64,000 nucleotides of DNA from an uncultured bacterium (lineage in GTDB: Bacteria; Bacillota; Clostridia; Lachnospirales; Lachnospiraceae), in assembly GCA_948467735.1 (NCBI GenBank), contig CAOKFN010000005.1, forward strand, positions 1-64,000, read 5' to 3'. The notes beneath the pieces are model-generated. The model searched no databases and was not told the DNA's origin. It worked only from the letters and a program-made list of their open reading frames with translations. Shown piece after piece: positions 26,951-36,700 of this stretch. The translations under genes were made by a program, and so were the position numbers. Within the stretch, counting starts at the first letter, position 1. The number at the start of each line of letters is the position of its first letter.

Positions 26951-28051
26951 TCATGGACGTATGTTGACCGAAAATCCTGATCCGGCAAGGACGTCTGCCG
27001 CCGTCGTCATGGACGCTTCCTCATAAAACTCAACGGTCAGTACCCCGTCTTCCGATTCTCTGTTATGAGTGATTCCCACATTTTTGATGCTTAAATTATT
27101 GTCGGCCAGCAGGGCGGTGACTTGGGCCAGTGAACCGGCTTTATCCGCGATATCCACGTAAATGCGGTAGGAGCGCTTGATGGGGCCGCTGGAGGCGTTG
27201 ATGAAAGAGTCCCGGTAAACGCGCGCGCTGTCAAACTCGTCATAGAGCGCGTTTTTGTCGCATTTATCCAGCTTGGCCTGAAATGCGGTCAGGGCGCGGA
27301 TGTAATCCGAGAGCAGGGCGGAAATATTTTCCCTGTTGGAAAGGCATATCTGCTGCCACATCGCCGGGGAGGAGGAGGCGATTCTGGTGATATCTTTGAA
27401 TCCGCCCGCGGCGACCATTTTCATAATGCCTTCTTCGGAATCACTGTCGCGAATCAGGTTGACCAAGGCGGCGGCAATGACATGGGGAAGATGGCTGATA
27501 GCCGCGGTCACATAATCATGCTTCCTGTAATCCAGCACAAGGGGAATGGCGCCCATGGCCGTCACCAGTCCTCGGTAAGCGTCCAGCTTCTCCGCGGGGA
27601 CGGAGGGCGTCGGCGTGAGAATGTAATAAGCGTTTTCCAGAAGGGACGCCTTGGAATTGGCAAAGCCCGTCCGTTCGCTGCCCGCCATGGGATGTCCGCC
27701 GATAAAATGTGACGCAAGCCCGGCGGCCTGTACGGCTTCGTGAATGGAGGTTTTTACGCTGCCCACATCCGTGAGCAGGCAGTCCGTTTTCATGATTTCT
27801 TTGACGGCGGACAGATTGTCGTCGTTTTTCTGAACGGGGGCGCATAAGAATAGATAGTCGCAGGACGAAAAGGTTTCGTCCACGGCTTCGGCGATGACGT
27901 CGGCGACGCCTTCTTTCTCGGCCAGCAGAAGGGATTCCGGGTGGACGTCATAGGCGATGATTTTTATGGCGGGATCGGAGTGCTTTAAGGCTCTGGCAAT
28001 GGAGCCGCCGATTAATCCCAGCCCGATGAAGCCGCAGGTTAAGCAGGACAT
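26951..28051 (-). CDS. tyrA: Prephenate dehydrogenase with C-terminal ACT domain
   Basis: Oxidises prephenate to 4-hydroxyphenylpyruvate in tyrosine synthesis. Residues 5-20 hold the Rossmann motif CGFIGLGLIGGSIARAL. LTDVGSVKTSI, GGHPMAGSERTGF and HDYVTAAISHLPH form the active site. The helical dimerisation part ends near 285, and a 70-residue ACT domain follows (YRIYVDIADKAGSLAQVTAL), expected to mediate feedback by tyrosine. It stands alone on the minus strand, converging with the VanZ gene. No other aromatic pathway genes were seen nearby. Confidence 0.95.
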   Translation of the reverse strand: MSCLTCGFIGLGLIGGSIARALKHSDPAIKIIAYDVHPESLLLAEKEGVADVIAEAVDETFSSCDYLFLCAPVQKNDDNLSAVKEIMKTDCLLTDVGSVKTSIHEAVQAAGLASHFIGGHPMAGSERTGFANSKASLLENAYYILTPTPSVPAEKLDAYRGLVTAMGAIPLVLDYRKHDYVTAAISHLPHVIAAALVNLIRDSDSEEGIMKMVAAGGFKDITRIASSSPAMWQQICLSNRENISALLSDYIRALTAFQAKLDKCDKNALYDEFDSARVYRDSFINASSGPIKRSYRIYVDIADKAGSLAQVTALLADNNLSIKNVGITHNRESEDGVLTVEFYEEASMTTAADVLAGSGFSVNIRP

Positions 28052-28353
28052 AGAAGTTACCTCATTTCTGATGTTATAGTTTCTTCATACCATATTTCCC
28101 AAAGCAGAATTGTGAAAATATATTTGATATAGAATTATCGCGAGGAGTGAATTATATTTTTTGATTCCCGCGAGGGCCGCATACCCTGCTGCCCGCAGTA
28201 CCACAAAAGGGATGCCCCGCTGTCTGCCGTGAGGGCGTCGGCTTGTAGTTCACTGTTACACAATACCACTTTAACGTGTGAAAATCAATAGAAAACTGCC
28301 GCTGTTGATAGAAATGTTGTATATGGAAATGCGGCGGGGAAGGGAGAGCTTAT

Positions 28354-28494
28354 ATGGAGACGGTGCGGAACGGGGACAGGGAGATCGGTTTTTGGCTGGC
28401 CCATGACAGGGACGCGTATCTGGGAGCCGTGGAACATATGAACAAAGCGGTGCGAAAGAAGATTCCGGCCATGCTGGAAAAGGAAACCTCCTGA
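28354..28494 (+). CDS. Possible 46-residue hypothetical protein
   Basis: A small ORF (METVRNGDREIGFWLAHDRD and on) with GGGGAAGGGAG before its ATG. The sequence is hydrophilic and helical with no recognised domain. It lies in the 520-bp region between tyrA and the EF-G gene. That region also has a GC-rich segment at 28171-28195 resembling the leader motif of the GGDEF gene. Coding status is uncertain. Confidence 0.35.
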   Translation: METVRNGDREIGFWLAHDRDAYLGAVEHMNKAVRKKIPAMLEKETS

Positions 28495-28538
28495 GGAAGC
28501 CGAACCGCTGCTTTCTCAAAAAGATTTACAATAATGGC

Positions 28539-28567
28539 TTGTAAAAATCAACAATCTTTAGTAAAAT
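28539..28567 (+). promoter_or_regulatory. Promoter of the EF-G paralogue gene
   Basis: TTGTAA (28539-28544), 17-bp spacer, TAAAAT (28562-28567), 75 bp before the start codon at 28643. Confidence 0.65.
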
Positions 28568-28642
28568 AGACCTATGGGAATTGAAAGATTTGTCTTAGTC
28601 AGGTCGAAATGCCCAAATTACATAAAATTGGAGGAAAGTCAT

Positions 28643-30736
28643 ATGAAAGTTTACACAACTGACAAGATACGCAATGTGGTGCTGCTGGGACATGGCGGCA
28701 GCGGCAAAACCAGTCTTGCGGAAGCCTTTGCGTATTTGTCCGGCATTACATCCAGAATGGGCAGGGTGCCCGACGGCAATACCCTGAGTGACTACAGCAA
28801 AGAAGAACAGAAGCGCCATTTCTCCATCAATACCTCCGTGATTCCGATTGAGTGGGAAGGCTGCAAGATTAATGTGATAGATGCGCCCGGCTATTTTGAT
28901 TTCGTGGGCGAGGCGGAGGAGGCCGTCAGCGCGGCGGGCGCCGCCATTATCGTGGTGAACGGCAAAGCGGGCATTGAGGTGGGGACTCAGAAGGCGTGGG
29001 AGCTGTGCGAGAAGTATAAGCTGCCCAGATTCGTCTATGTCTCCAATATGGATGTGGACAACGCTTCCTTCCGTCAGGTGGTGGAGGATATGACCAATCT
29101 GTACGGGAAGAAGATGGCGCCCTTTAACCTGCCCATCCGTGAGGATGAGAAATTTGTGGGATATGTGAATGTGGTTTCCGAGACGGGGCACCGCTGGCAG
29201 GGCAAAGAGGTGGTGGACTGCGAGATACCCGAGTATAACAAGGCCAATCTGGAGCTCTGCCGGGATACGCTGATGGAAGCGGTGGCGGAGACCAGCGAGG
29301 AGATGATGGAGCGGTATTTCGGCGGGGAGACCTTCTCCGAGGCGGAAATCAGGGCGGCTCTGCGCACCAATGTGTGCGAATGCAGCATTTTCCCCATGAC
29401 GATGGGATCCAATACGCTGTGTCAGGGCGTGTATACCCTGCTGGATGATATTGTAAAATATATGCCCAGCCCGGAAAACCGTAAGATTGCGGGCATCAAT
29501 ATGAAGACAAACGAGATTTACAACGCGGATTATGATTTCTCCAAGGCGAAGTCCGCTTATATCTGGAAAACCATTGTGGATCCTTTTATCGGAAAATATT
29601 CCTTGATTAAGGTGAATTCCGGCGTCTTAAAGACCGATGATCTGATTTACAATGTGGACAAAGATATTGAGGAGAAGATTGGCAAGCTTTATGTGCTTCA
29701 GGGCAATAAGCCCATGGAGGTGCCGGAGCTTCATGCGGGGGATATCGGCGCGCTGGCTAAACTGACCGGGGCGAGGACGGGGGACAGCCTTGCCGCCAAG
29801 ACGGCGCCTTTGAAATTCGGCAGGTTTGAGGTGTCCACGCCTTATACCGCCATGCGTTACAGGCCGAAAAACAAGGGAGATGTGGATAAGATTTCTCAGG
29901 CCCTGCAGAAGATGACCCATGAGGATTTGACGCTGAAGGTGGTAAACGACGCGGAAAACAGGCAGACTCTGCTCTATGGCATGGGAGATCAGCATCTGGA
30001 GGTGGTGGTGAGCCGTCTGCTGAACGAATATAAAGTGGATGTGGAGCTGGAGCGGCCCAAGGTTGCCTACAGGGAGACGGTGAAGAAGCAGTCGGATGTG
30101 GAATATAAATATAAGAAGCAGTCGGGCGGACATGGGCAGTATGGGCATGTGAAGATGCGCTTTAGTCCCTCCGAGGATTTGGAAAAGCCCTATGTGTTTG
30201 AGCAGGAGGTAGTGGGAGGAGCCGTTCCTAAGAATTATTTCCCCGCAGTGGAAAAAGGCCTGCAGGAATCCGTGTTAAGGGGGCCTTTGGCCGCGTATCC
30301 GGTAGTGGGCGTGAAGGCTGTGCTGTATGACGGTTCCTATCATGCGGTGGATTCTTCCGAGCAGGCGTTTAAGATGGCGACCATACAGGCGTTTAAGAAA
30401 GGCTTTATGGCGGCGCATCCGGTGCTGTTAGAGCCCATCGCATCTCTTAAGGTCATCGTTCCGGATGCTTTTACGGGCGACGTTATGGGGGATTTGAATA
30501 AGAGAAGAGGACGCGTGCTGGGCATGAGTCCTATGGCGGGCGGGAAGCAGGCGATTGAGGCTGAGATTCCTCAGAGCAGCCTTCACGGTTATTGTACGGA
30601 TCTTCGCTCCATGACCGGCGGAAGAGGAGAATATTCCTATGAATTTGTCCGTTATGAGCAGGCGCCTTCCGATGTTCAGGAGAAGGAGGTTGCTGCCAGA
30701 GCGGCGAAGGTGGCGGAGAATTCCGGAGAGGAATAA
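28643..30736 (+). CDS. Elongation factor G paralogue (EF-G-like GTPase)
   Basis: A 697-residue translational GTPase with EF-G domain order. G1 is GHGGSGKTS (near residue 13), G3 DAPGYFDFVGE, and G4 SNMD replaces the canonical NKMD. The switch I segment KEEQKRHFSIN differs from the classical ERERGITI, which marks the second EF-G lineage of Firmicutes rather than housekeeping FusA. Domain IV (RETVKKQSDVEYKYKKQSGG) and domain V (SLKVIVPDAFTGDVMGDLNK) are complete. ATG 28643 follows GGAGGAAAGTC. The gene has its own promoter and terminator and no ribosomal neighbours. Its precise role is unclear. Confidence 0.9.
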   Translation: MKVYTTDKIRNVVLLGHGGSGKTSLAEAFAYLSGITSRMGRVPDGNTLSDYSKEEQKRHFSINTSVIPIEWEGCKINVIDAPGYFDFVGEAEEAVSAAGAAIIVVNGKAGIEVGTQKAWELCEKYKLPRFVYVSNMDVDNASFRQVVEDMTNLYGKKMAPFNLPIREDEKFVGYVNVVSETGHRWQGKEVVDCEIPEYNKANLELCRDTLMEAVAETSEEMMERYFGGETFSEAEIRAALRTNVCECSIFPMTMGSNTLCQGVYTLLDDIVKYMPSPENRKIAGINMKTNEIYNADYDFSKAKSAYIWKTIVDPFIGKYSLIKVNSGVLKTDDLIYNVDKDIEEKIGKLYVLQGNKPMEVPELHAGDIGALAKLTGARTGDSLAAKTAPLKFGRFEVSTPYTAMRYRPKNKGDVDKISQALQKMTHEDLTLKVVNDAENRQTLLYGMGDQHLEVVVSRLLNEYKVDVELERPKVAYRETVKKQSDVEYKYKKQSGGHGQYGHVKMRFSPSEDLEKPYVFEQEVVGGAVPKNYFPAVEKGLQESVLRGPLAAYPVVGVKAVLYDGSYHAVDSSEQAFKMATIQAFKKGFMAAHPVLLEPIASLKVIVPDAFTGDVMGDLNKRRGRVLGMSPMAGGKQAIEAEIPQSSLHGYCTDLRSMTGGRGEYSYEFVRYEQAPSDVQEKEVAARAAKVAENSGEE

Positions 30737-30757
30737 GAGATTTTTATTCTCATAAGA

Positions 30758-30803
30758 AAGAGCAGGGCATATCCCATGGCCGGGATGTGCTCTGCTCTTT
30801 TCG
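30758..30803 (+). terminator. Strong terminator after the EF-G gene
   Basis: Arms at 30758-30775 and 30782-30799 form an 18-bp stem (AAGAGCAGGGCATATCCC with its near-perfect complement) with a 6-nt loop. The pairing extends into flanking A and T residues. Confidence 0.85.
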
Positions 30804-30850
30804 CGGGGGCTTTTGGCTAAATCTGCTCCGCAGGTCTGCCGGAATAAAAG

Positions 30851-31159
30851 TCAGCCGGGCTGGTCGTGAGGGGAGCCGGCGGCATTGCCGCTCTTTTCCA
30901 GAATTTTGTCAATCTGCTTTAATTCGTCCGCGCTGCTGTATTTTTTGATTGCCGCAATGGCGGCCTGCATTTCATGAGGGGTGAAAGTCAGATTTTCCTG
31001 TCTGGCTTTTTTCATCATGGGCATCAGGTAAGCCATCATTTCCTTCTGGCTTTTGCCCTGTCCGTCCGCGAAGAGGCGGCCTAGGAAATCAAGCTTTTTC
31101 TTCGGTATTTCCGCTACAAGCGGGTCTGCCATCCAAGCAGGTCTGGAATCGTTTTCCAT
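30851..31159 (-). CDS. Small conserved hypothetical protein, possible sporulation cluster
   Basis: A 102-residue, mostly helical protein (MENDSRPAWMADPLVAEIPK and on) with KKKLDFLGRLFADGQGKSQK and several Met pairs. No known domain. It starts 15 bp after the next gene upstream on the minus strand, so the two are one transcript. The pair lies next to the Cys/Gly-rich coat-type gene. A role in sporulation is inferred from the neighbours and upstream promoter patterns only. Confidence 0.7.
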   Translation of the reverse strand: MENDSRPAWMADPLVAEIPKKKLDFLGRLFADGQGKSQKEMMAYLMPMMKKARQENLTFTPHEMQAAIAAIKKYSSADELKQIDKILEKSGNAAGSPHDQPG

Positions 31160-31174
31160 AAATGCTCCTTCCTG

Positions 31175-31717
31175 TTATGAAGTGTTTGGGTCCTGTGTTG
31201 TCCCGCCCTCGGGCGCGGCGCCGCCGAACATTTGAAACAGGGCGGATATGTCCATATCGCCCATGCCGGACATTCCCGGCATTCCGGACATGCCTGAGAA
31301 AAAGTCCATGGGGTTGTCGCCGCCTCCTTCGGGGAAAAGCTCCTGCATCATTTGTATCATTTCCATCATTTCCTGCATTTTTTTCATGCTCGCCAGCATG
31401 TTTTTCATGTTTTCAATTTTTGCCCGTCCTTCCGGACCGCTGAAGGGCATAAGCTCGTCTAAGAGCTTTAAGGTATCGGTATTATCGCCCTGAAAGAAAT
31501 TGGCGGACAATTGCCTGCCTTCTCCAAACAGCCGATTTCCCGGATGGCGGCGCAGAAATGTGAGGGTATATTGCAGTTCGAGCAGTTTTATGTAAACTGC
31601 GAAGCCGCTCTGCTGTTCGGGAGCAAGGCGGGGAAGTAATATTTTCAGTATTTGTATCCGGTTCGTGGTAAAGAGGGAGTCAAATGCGGTAATTATTTTT
31701 GAACCTTGTTCCTCCAT
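31175..31717 (-). CDS. Hypothetical protein with Met/Gly-rich tail, possible sporulation cluster
   Basis: A 180-residue protein. The first 90 residues are helical (NRIQILKILLPRLAPEQQSG and on). From about residue 105, methionine-rich helices (MKKMQEMMEMIQMMQELFP) lead into a flexible SGMSGMPGMSGMGDMD stretch. No catalytic motif is visible. AAGGAGTGCGCC precedes the ATG. It is transcribed with the 102-residue gene behind it. About 40 bp upstream is CATAGAATA, which fits the -10 of sporulation sigma factors. Function unknown. Confidence 0.72.
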   Translation of the reverse strand: MEEQGSKIITAFDSLFTTNRIQILKILLPRLAPEQQSGFAVYIKLLELQYTLTFLRRHPGNRLFGEGRQLSANFFQGDNTDTLKLLDELMPFSGPEGRAKIENMKNMLASMKKMQEMMEMIQMMQELFPEGGGDNPMDFFSGMSGMPGMSGMGDMDISALFQMFGGAAPEGGTTQDPNTS

Positions 31718-31754
31718 AGCGGCGCACTCCTTTCAGGACAAGAATGGTACTTTC

Positions 31755-31763
31755 TATTCTATG
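31755..31763 (-). promoter_or_regulatory. Possible sigma-E/K -10 element
   Basis: On the minus strand CATAGAATA matches CATANNNTA, about 40 bp before the start of the 180-residue gene. A TCATAA word 15 bp further upstream could serve as the -35 of sigma-E. Inference from pattern only. Confidence 0.4.
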
Positions 31764-31788
31764 TAGGAGCGGCGGCGCTTATGAGGAA

Positions 31789-31832
31789 AAACAGGCTCCC
31801 GATAGGAAGCAAGTTCCCATGGGAGCCTGTTT
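31789..31832 (-). terminator. Terminator after the Cys/Gly-rich gene
   Basis: The perfect 12-bp arms AAACAGGCTCCC (31789-31800) and GGGAGCCTGTTT (31821-31832), with a T-run on the minus strand just beyond. The loop contains AAGTTCCCAT, similar to the TTCCC hairpin family seen elsewhere. Confidence 0.8.
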
Positions 31833-31843
31833 GGGGTCAGTGA

Positions 31844-32212
31844 TTAGTTGCAGCCGCAGCCACAGCCGCAGTTATTGCCGCAGCTATTGCCGCATCCGCA
31901 GCCGTTATTGCATCCGCAGTTATTGCTGAATCCGAAGCCGGAGCCGTTTCCGCAGAAGCAGGAAAGCAGCAGGATCCAGATAAGCCATTCGCAGCTGCCG
32001 TTATTTCCTCCGAACAGACCGCCGCCGCAGCCATTGCCGCATCCGCAGCCGTTATTGCATCCGCAGCTATTGCCTCCGCACAGGAACAGCAGCAGGATAA
32101 TCCATATCCAGCTGTTGCTGCCGCAGCCACAGCCGCAGCCGTTGTTCTGGCTGCTTACGCAGCCGCAGGAATCGTTAGAGCAGCCACAATTCGTAGCAGT
32201 TAAATCACTCAT
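31844..32212 (-). CDS. Cysteine/glycine/asparagine-rich coat-type protein
   Basis: A 122-residue protein made of CGCGN-type repeats (NGCGCGCGS, CGCNNGCGCGNGCGGG, NNCGCNNGCGCGN) broken by two hydrophobic stretches, WIWIILLLFLC and WLIWILLLSCFC. Automated annotation often calls this family a chorion-class high-cysteine protein. ATG 32212 has GGAGG 8 nt upstream; the open frame reaches a TTG at 32227. A sigma-K-like promoter lies 30 bp upstream. Dense cysteines fit a disulfide-crosslinked spore layer, but metal binding is also possible. Only the composition is certain. Confidence 0.8.
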   Translation of the reverse strand: MSDLTATNCGCSNDSCGCVSSQNNGCGCGCGSNSWIWIILLLFLCGGNSCGCNNGCGCGNGCGGGLFGGNNGSCEWLIWILLLSCFCGNGSGFGFSNNCGCNNGCGCGNSCGNNCGCGCGCN

Positions 32213-32242
32213 TTTTTTTTCCTCCAAAGGATATTTATGCTT

Positions 32243-32270
32243 TATTGTATGCGGGGGGGCATGGCAATGT
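32243..32270 (-). promoter_or_regulatory. Candidate sigma-K promoter of the Cys-rich gene
   Basis: On the minus strand AC (32270-32269), 17 nt, then CATACAATA (32251-32243). This fits the sigma-K pattern AC-N16/17-CATANNNTA and leaves a leader of about 25 nt with GGAGG in place. Confidence 0.55.
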
Positions 32271-32362
32271 TTCCGGGGGTCCGGCGGAATTTGTTAAAAA
32301 TTTTGGGGGGGCAGAGAGCCAAAATAATGTGAGGAAAAAAATACCACATCTTGGAAAAGGGC

Positions 32363-32390
32363 TTGCAATAATTTCAATATATAGTAAAAT
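32363..32390 (+). promoter_or_regulatory. Promoter of the sortase operon
   Basis: TTGCAA (32363-32368), 16-bp spacer, TAAAAT (32385-32390), 38 bp before the start codon of the sortase gene. Confidence 0.6.
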
Positions 32391-32427
32391 AGAATATGAG
32401 AGGCGGAAGATACATAAAGGAAGGATT

Positions 32428-33750
32428 ATGGCACAAAAGGTTTATACGGTGGAGGGCAGGCAGTTTCGCACGGAAGGCGACTATGCCCGCGCAAAGCATG
32501 ATAAGGAAATCATAGACAGACTTCGGGCGGAGACGAACTTTAAGGACAGGAAAGCGGTGGAGGCCCTGCGGGATGGACTGCGGGGCGGAAAGTATAAATT
32601 CCTGACGCTTCTGGGGCAGGATTTTCAGGAGGAAGTGGAGGGAATACTTGCTGCGGTCCCCGCAGGCAGGAAAAGTAAAGGCAGGGCTTTGACGGCAAAG
32701 GCGCAGGAAAAGGGAAGCACGTCGCAGCTCCGCAGGCCGGAGCAGCCGGAAAAAGGCGGCGCGCCCGAGCAGGGGCGGCCGGGAAGAGGCAGTACGGCAG
32801 CGTCCCGCATGGCAGGGCGGCAGGAAGGGGGCGGCGTGTCCGCAGGAACGTCAGGTCAGGGTCGTCCCTATCGACAGACAGCTTCTGCGGGAGCAGTTCA
32901 GGACAAGCAGGCTTCCGTGCCGGATTCGGCGGTGGAGGAAGTACTGCTCCGGCAGGAGCGGCGCAGAAAACTGATTCTGCGGGTGAGCAGCGTGCTGGCA
33001 GTGATTTGTCTGGGATATTTCGGAGTTTATTCTTATTATAATTACCAGTCGGAGAACGCTTTTGCACAGCTTTTGGAGCTGAAAGACAGACCGCTTACCG
33101 TAACCCCCGCGCCGCAGGCGTCCACAGGGCCTCTTTTTACTCTGGATGACGCGCCGGAGGAGAGAGAGGTGCTGGATGAATATAAAAATTTATTAATTAA
33201 TAACAAAAGCCTAATCGGATGGCTGAAAATTGACGATACAAATATAAACTATCCTGTGATGCAGACGGAAAATAATGAGTACTATCTGGATCACAATGTA
33301 AATGAGGAGTATGACATCAATGGTTCCATTTTTTTGGATAAGGACTGTGATGTGGTGAACCCCAGCACCAATTACATATTGTACGGACATCATATGAGAA
33401 ACGGCAGGATGTTCGGAAAGCTGGATTATTATCAAAGAGAGTCTTATTATAAGGAACATCCGTATATCAGTTTTGATACCATATATGAGAAGGGGACTTA
33501 TCAGGTGATGTATGTGTTCCGCTCCAAGGTGTATAAAGAGTCCGAGATTGTTTTCAAGTATTATCAGTTTATAGACGCAAACAGCGAGCAGGAGTTTGAT
33601 TCCTACATGAAAGAAATGGCCGATATGTCCCTGTATGACACGGGGGTGACGGCGCAGTACGGAGATCAGCTTCTGACCCTTTCCACCTGTGATTATCAGG
33701 AGACGGACGGGCGTTTTGTTGTAGTGGCTAAAAAGATCGCAAAGGAGTAA
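32428..33750 (+). CDS. srtB: Class B sortase with long cytoplasmic N-terminus
   Basis: Cysteine transpeptidase that attaches surface proteins to peptidoglycan. Residues 1-175 are cytoplasmic, charged and Gly/Gln/Arg-rich after residue 90, much longer than in typical sortases. One membrane helix follows (LILRVSSVLAVICLGYFGVY, about 180-200). The catalytic domain covers 255-440: IGWLKIDDTNINYPVMQ, YGHHMRNGRMF with the catalytic His near 318, TLSTCDY with the Cys near 422, and the Arg of DGRFVVVAKK. ATG 32428 follows AAGGAAGG. The next gene starts 4 bp on and carries a cell-wall sorting signal. Class and catalytic triad are clear. Confidence 0.93.
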   Translation: MAQKVYTVEGRQFRTEGDYARAKHDKEIIDRLRAETNFKDRKAVEALRDGLRGGKYKFLTLLGQDFQEEVEGILAAVPAGRKSKGRALTAKAQEKGSTSQLRRPEQPEKGGAPEQGRPGRGSTAASRMAGRQEGGGVSAGTSGQGRPYRQTASAGAVQDKQASVPDSAVEEVLLRQERRRKLILRVSSVLAVICLGYFGVYSYYNYQSENAFAQLLELKDRPLTVTPAPQASTGPLFTLDDAPEEREVLDEYKNLLINNKSLIGWLKIDDTNINYPVMQTENNEYYLDHNVNEEYDINGSIFLDKDCDVVNPSTNYILYGHHMRNGRMFGKLDYYQRESYYKEHPYISFDTIYEKGTYQVMYVFRSKVYKESEIVFKYYQFIDANSEQEFDSYMKEMADMSLYDTGVTAQYGDQLLTLSTCDYQETDGRFVVVAKKIAKE

Positions 33751-33754
33751 GAAG

Positions 33755-36700
33755 ATGGCTGGAACTGTAAAAGATGTAAGTAACGGCAGGAAAAAGAAGA
33801 AGAGGCTGAAAAGGTCGGTCCGCAAGACGCTGGGGGCCTTATTCATGGCGACTGCCTTGGTGGTGGCGGCAATTCCGGTGGAGAATATGCAGGCGGCCGG
33901 TGAAAACGGCGTCCCAAGGGCGGGAACCAGCAGCGTTCCGAATACGGAGCCGCCCCATGTCCATACGGATTCGAGTGCGGATATTCCCGAGATTACGGCG
34001 GATGATACCATTTATACCTCAAAAGACAAAATCTATCAGTTTGCGTACATTGAAGATAACAGCGGCAATCCGGTGGCAGTTATCACGGGTTATGCGGGAG
34101 GCTATGTGGAAGGCAATAAACTGACCATTCCTTCTACCATGGACGCTTACAGGCAGTATACCATTACGCAGGGTACCACGGGCGGTTATGCCGCGGTGGG
34201 GCAGAACGGTAATTTTCTGTTCTACCGTCAGAGGCATGAAGTGCTCTATAATGTAGGAAACTATCCTACAGAGGGTTCATATCCCAATTATCCCGTGTAT
34301 GTGGAAGGGAAAGACGTAACGAATGATAAGGATGAAGTGATCGGCCGCTATTATTCGGAAGAATGGGGGGATTATCTGCCCTGTTATCTGACCGATGAAA
34401 GCCAATGGATTAATATCAAGGACGCCGAACTGTATTATGATACGACGCATGATGACGGCGACGCGGCCAGCACGCAGTTTCAGGCTCCCGCCGCAGACGC
34501 GCTGGAGGCCAATGCGATATTCAAACGGGCGATTGATTTCAAATATCAGAGGATCAAGGACGCCACGGTTGCCTATATCAGCAATCAATATCAGGATGAC
34601 AGCGGGAACTGGCAGAAGGTGACGGCTGCGAATCCGAACAAGGGCGTCTTTGCGGGCGCGTCAAACGTTGTGACGCTGGAGCTGGGACCGGAGCTTCAGG
34701 GTATCGGAGATTATGCGTTCTACGGCGCAGGTATTGCCCAGCTGAACTTAAGCAATGGTCTGAATACCATTGCGGAGGGCGCGTTCAAGGATTGTATCAG
34801 GCTGACTTCCATTTCTCTGGATGTGAACTGTCCTTTGAAGGAGCTGGGGGAGATGGCGTTTCAGGGCTGTACGGAGCTGACCAGCTTCACTCTGCCTTGG
34901 AGCGTGACGCAGGTGGGAGATTCCGCGTTTGAAGGCTGTACGAAGATTACGGATATTAATCTGTGCAGCGAGGGAAGGGCGGCGGACGGCACCAGCAGCA
35001 ATATGCTTACCAGACTGGGCGTCAATGTTTTTAAGGACTGCGAGCTTTTACAGTCCATGACCTATCCCAGCGGCGTCGGCGGAGAGATTTATATTTCCAC
35101 CTTTGAGGGATGCGATTCCCTCCAGTATATCTGCGCGCGAAATCAGAATCTGACGTTCGTGGAAGATACGGGATATTTTACTTTTGACGATTTTAAAAAT
35201 ATGCTGGGAGAGGGCACCAAGGTAAACGGAGAGTTCTATTTTGAAGGGTTTGACATTTCCCAGATTCATACGCTGGCAAAGGATAACTGTTTTGCGTTCA
35301 GCTATTTGACAAGGGATGACAAGGGAAATTATATCAAGCAGGACAGGTATGAGATTACTCTGCCGGATGTGAACGGCGGTTCGGGCATGCGCAATACCTT
35401 TGTGGTGACTTCAGGCCATAACCTGTGCGGATATACGCCGGAAGGCAATTCGCCGGAGATTGTGGTGCCCACTAAGATAGGCCCTCATGTCATTAACAGC
35501 TTTGACGCGGATGTATTTTCCGGCAAAACCAATTTACAGACGGTTGTGATACCTAATACGGTGAATTCCATAGGCGAGAGAGCGTTTCAGGGATGTAATA
35601 ATCTGTCCAATGTGGTTTTTGACGGCTATGGAAGCACGTCAAATATTACCATTGGCACGGATGCCTTTAAGACGCAGGTCGGAAACTCCGCACTGACGCC
35701 TGCGGAGAACCAGAAGCTGCATTTTACGGGTCCCATCTCGGCGGGCTTCGGCGCTTATCAATATGCGATGAACGCGGCCAATGCGTACACGAACGGCAAT
35801 CAGAACGCGGATTACATTATTTATTACAGCGGCTGGCCTCAGAACCTTGAGGTGCAGTATAATCAGAGCACGGGCCTCAGCGAGCTGATCAATTATCCGG
35901 CGCTTCACGAGCTGAGCTCATATGATTCCAATACCTACAAGTATCTCGCTCTTCCGGGGACTAAGACGGGAACTGCGGACAGCGAGTATGAGAAGGCTAT
36001 GAAGAGCGCATATGCCAGCTATCAGAGCGGCAGCATGACGCCCAATGAGCAGGCGATTGTGGATGCGGCGGTGAATCTGGTGATTCCTGAAGGCGTGCAG
36101 TCCATCAAGGAAGGATTGATTAAGAGCAAGGAGGAATCGGCGTCGGCAGGAGGTGCTGCGGGGCCGGTAATGAAGACCGTTACCGCTCAGAGCCTGACTT
36201 CGATTACAAGTCCTCAGGAAACGGGGAACGGAAGTATTGACCCTCTTCATCCGGGAACCTTTGCAGGATGCGAGAATCTGTCCAGCATCACTTTGAACAG
36301 TGTGACTTATTCGGACGGCACCACGGCCGGAATTACCGAGGTGGGGGATCATGCGTTCCTGAATTGTAAGGGACTCACGCAGGCGGCTCTTCCGGAGACG
36401 GTTGCAAAGATGGGAGTTACGCCCTTCTTCGGATGTGATAAGCTTAACTTTGTGAATTTCCAGAACAATCCGAATTTTGCCTGCGAGAAATCGATTATTT
36501 ACGGACCGGCGGAGGACGGAACGGAAAAGGGCAGGCTGGTTGAATGCCTTCAGGGAAGAACGCAGGGATATGTTGAGAATACGGAGCTGACAGGGGTAAC
36601 GGAGCTTGGAAAGGATGCTTTTAAGGCCACCAATGTATTTGAGGTCGATATGTCCGATTCCAAGATTGCGGTGGTTCCCGAAGGCGCTTTCGCGGACACT

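Noticed and set aside
31837..32130. Alanine-rich minus-strand frame and Gln/Pro-rich plus-strand frame (31848-32297)
   Set aside because: They are other frames of the Cys/Gly repeat gene; the repeats keep all frames open. Only the CGCG frame has a ribosome-binding site and promoter.
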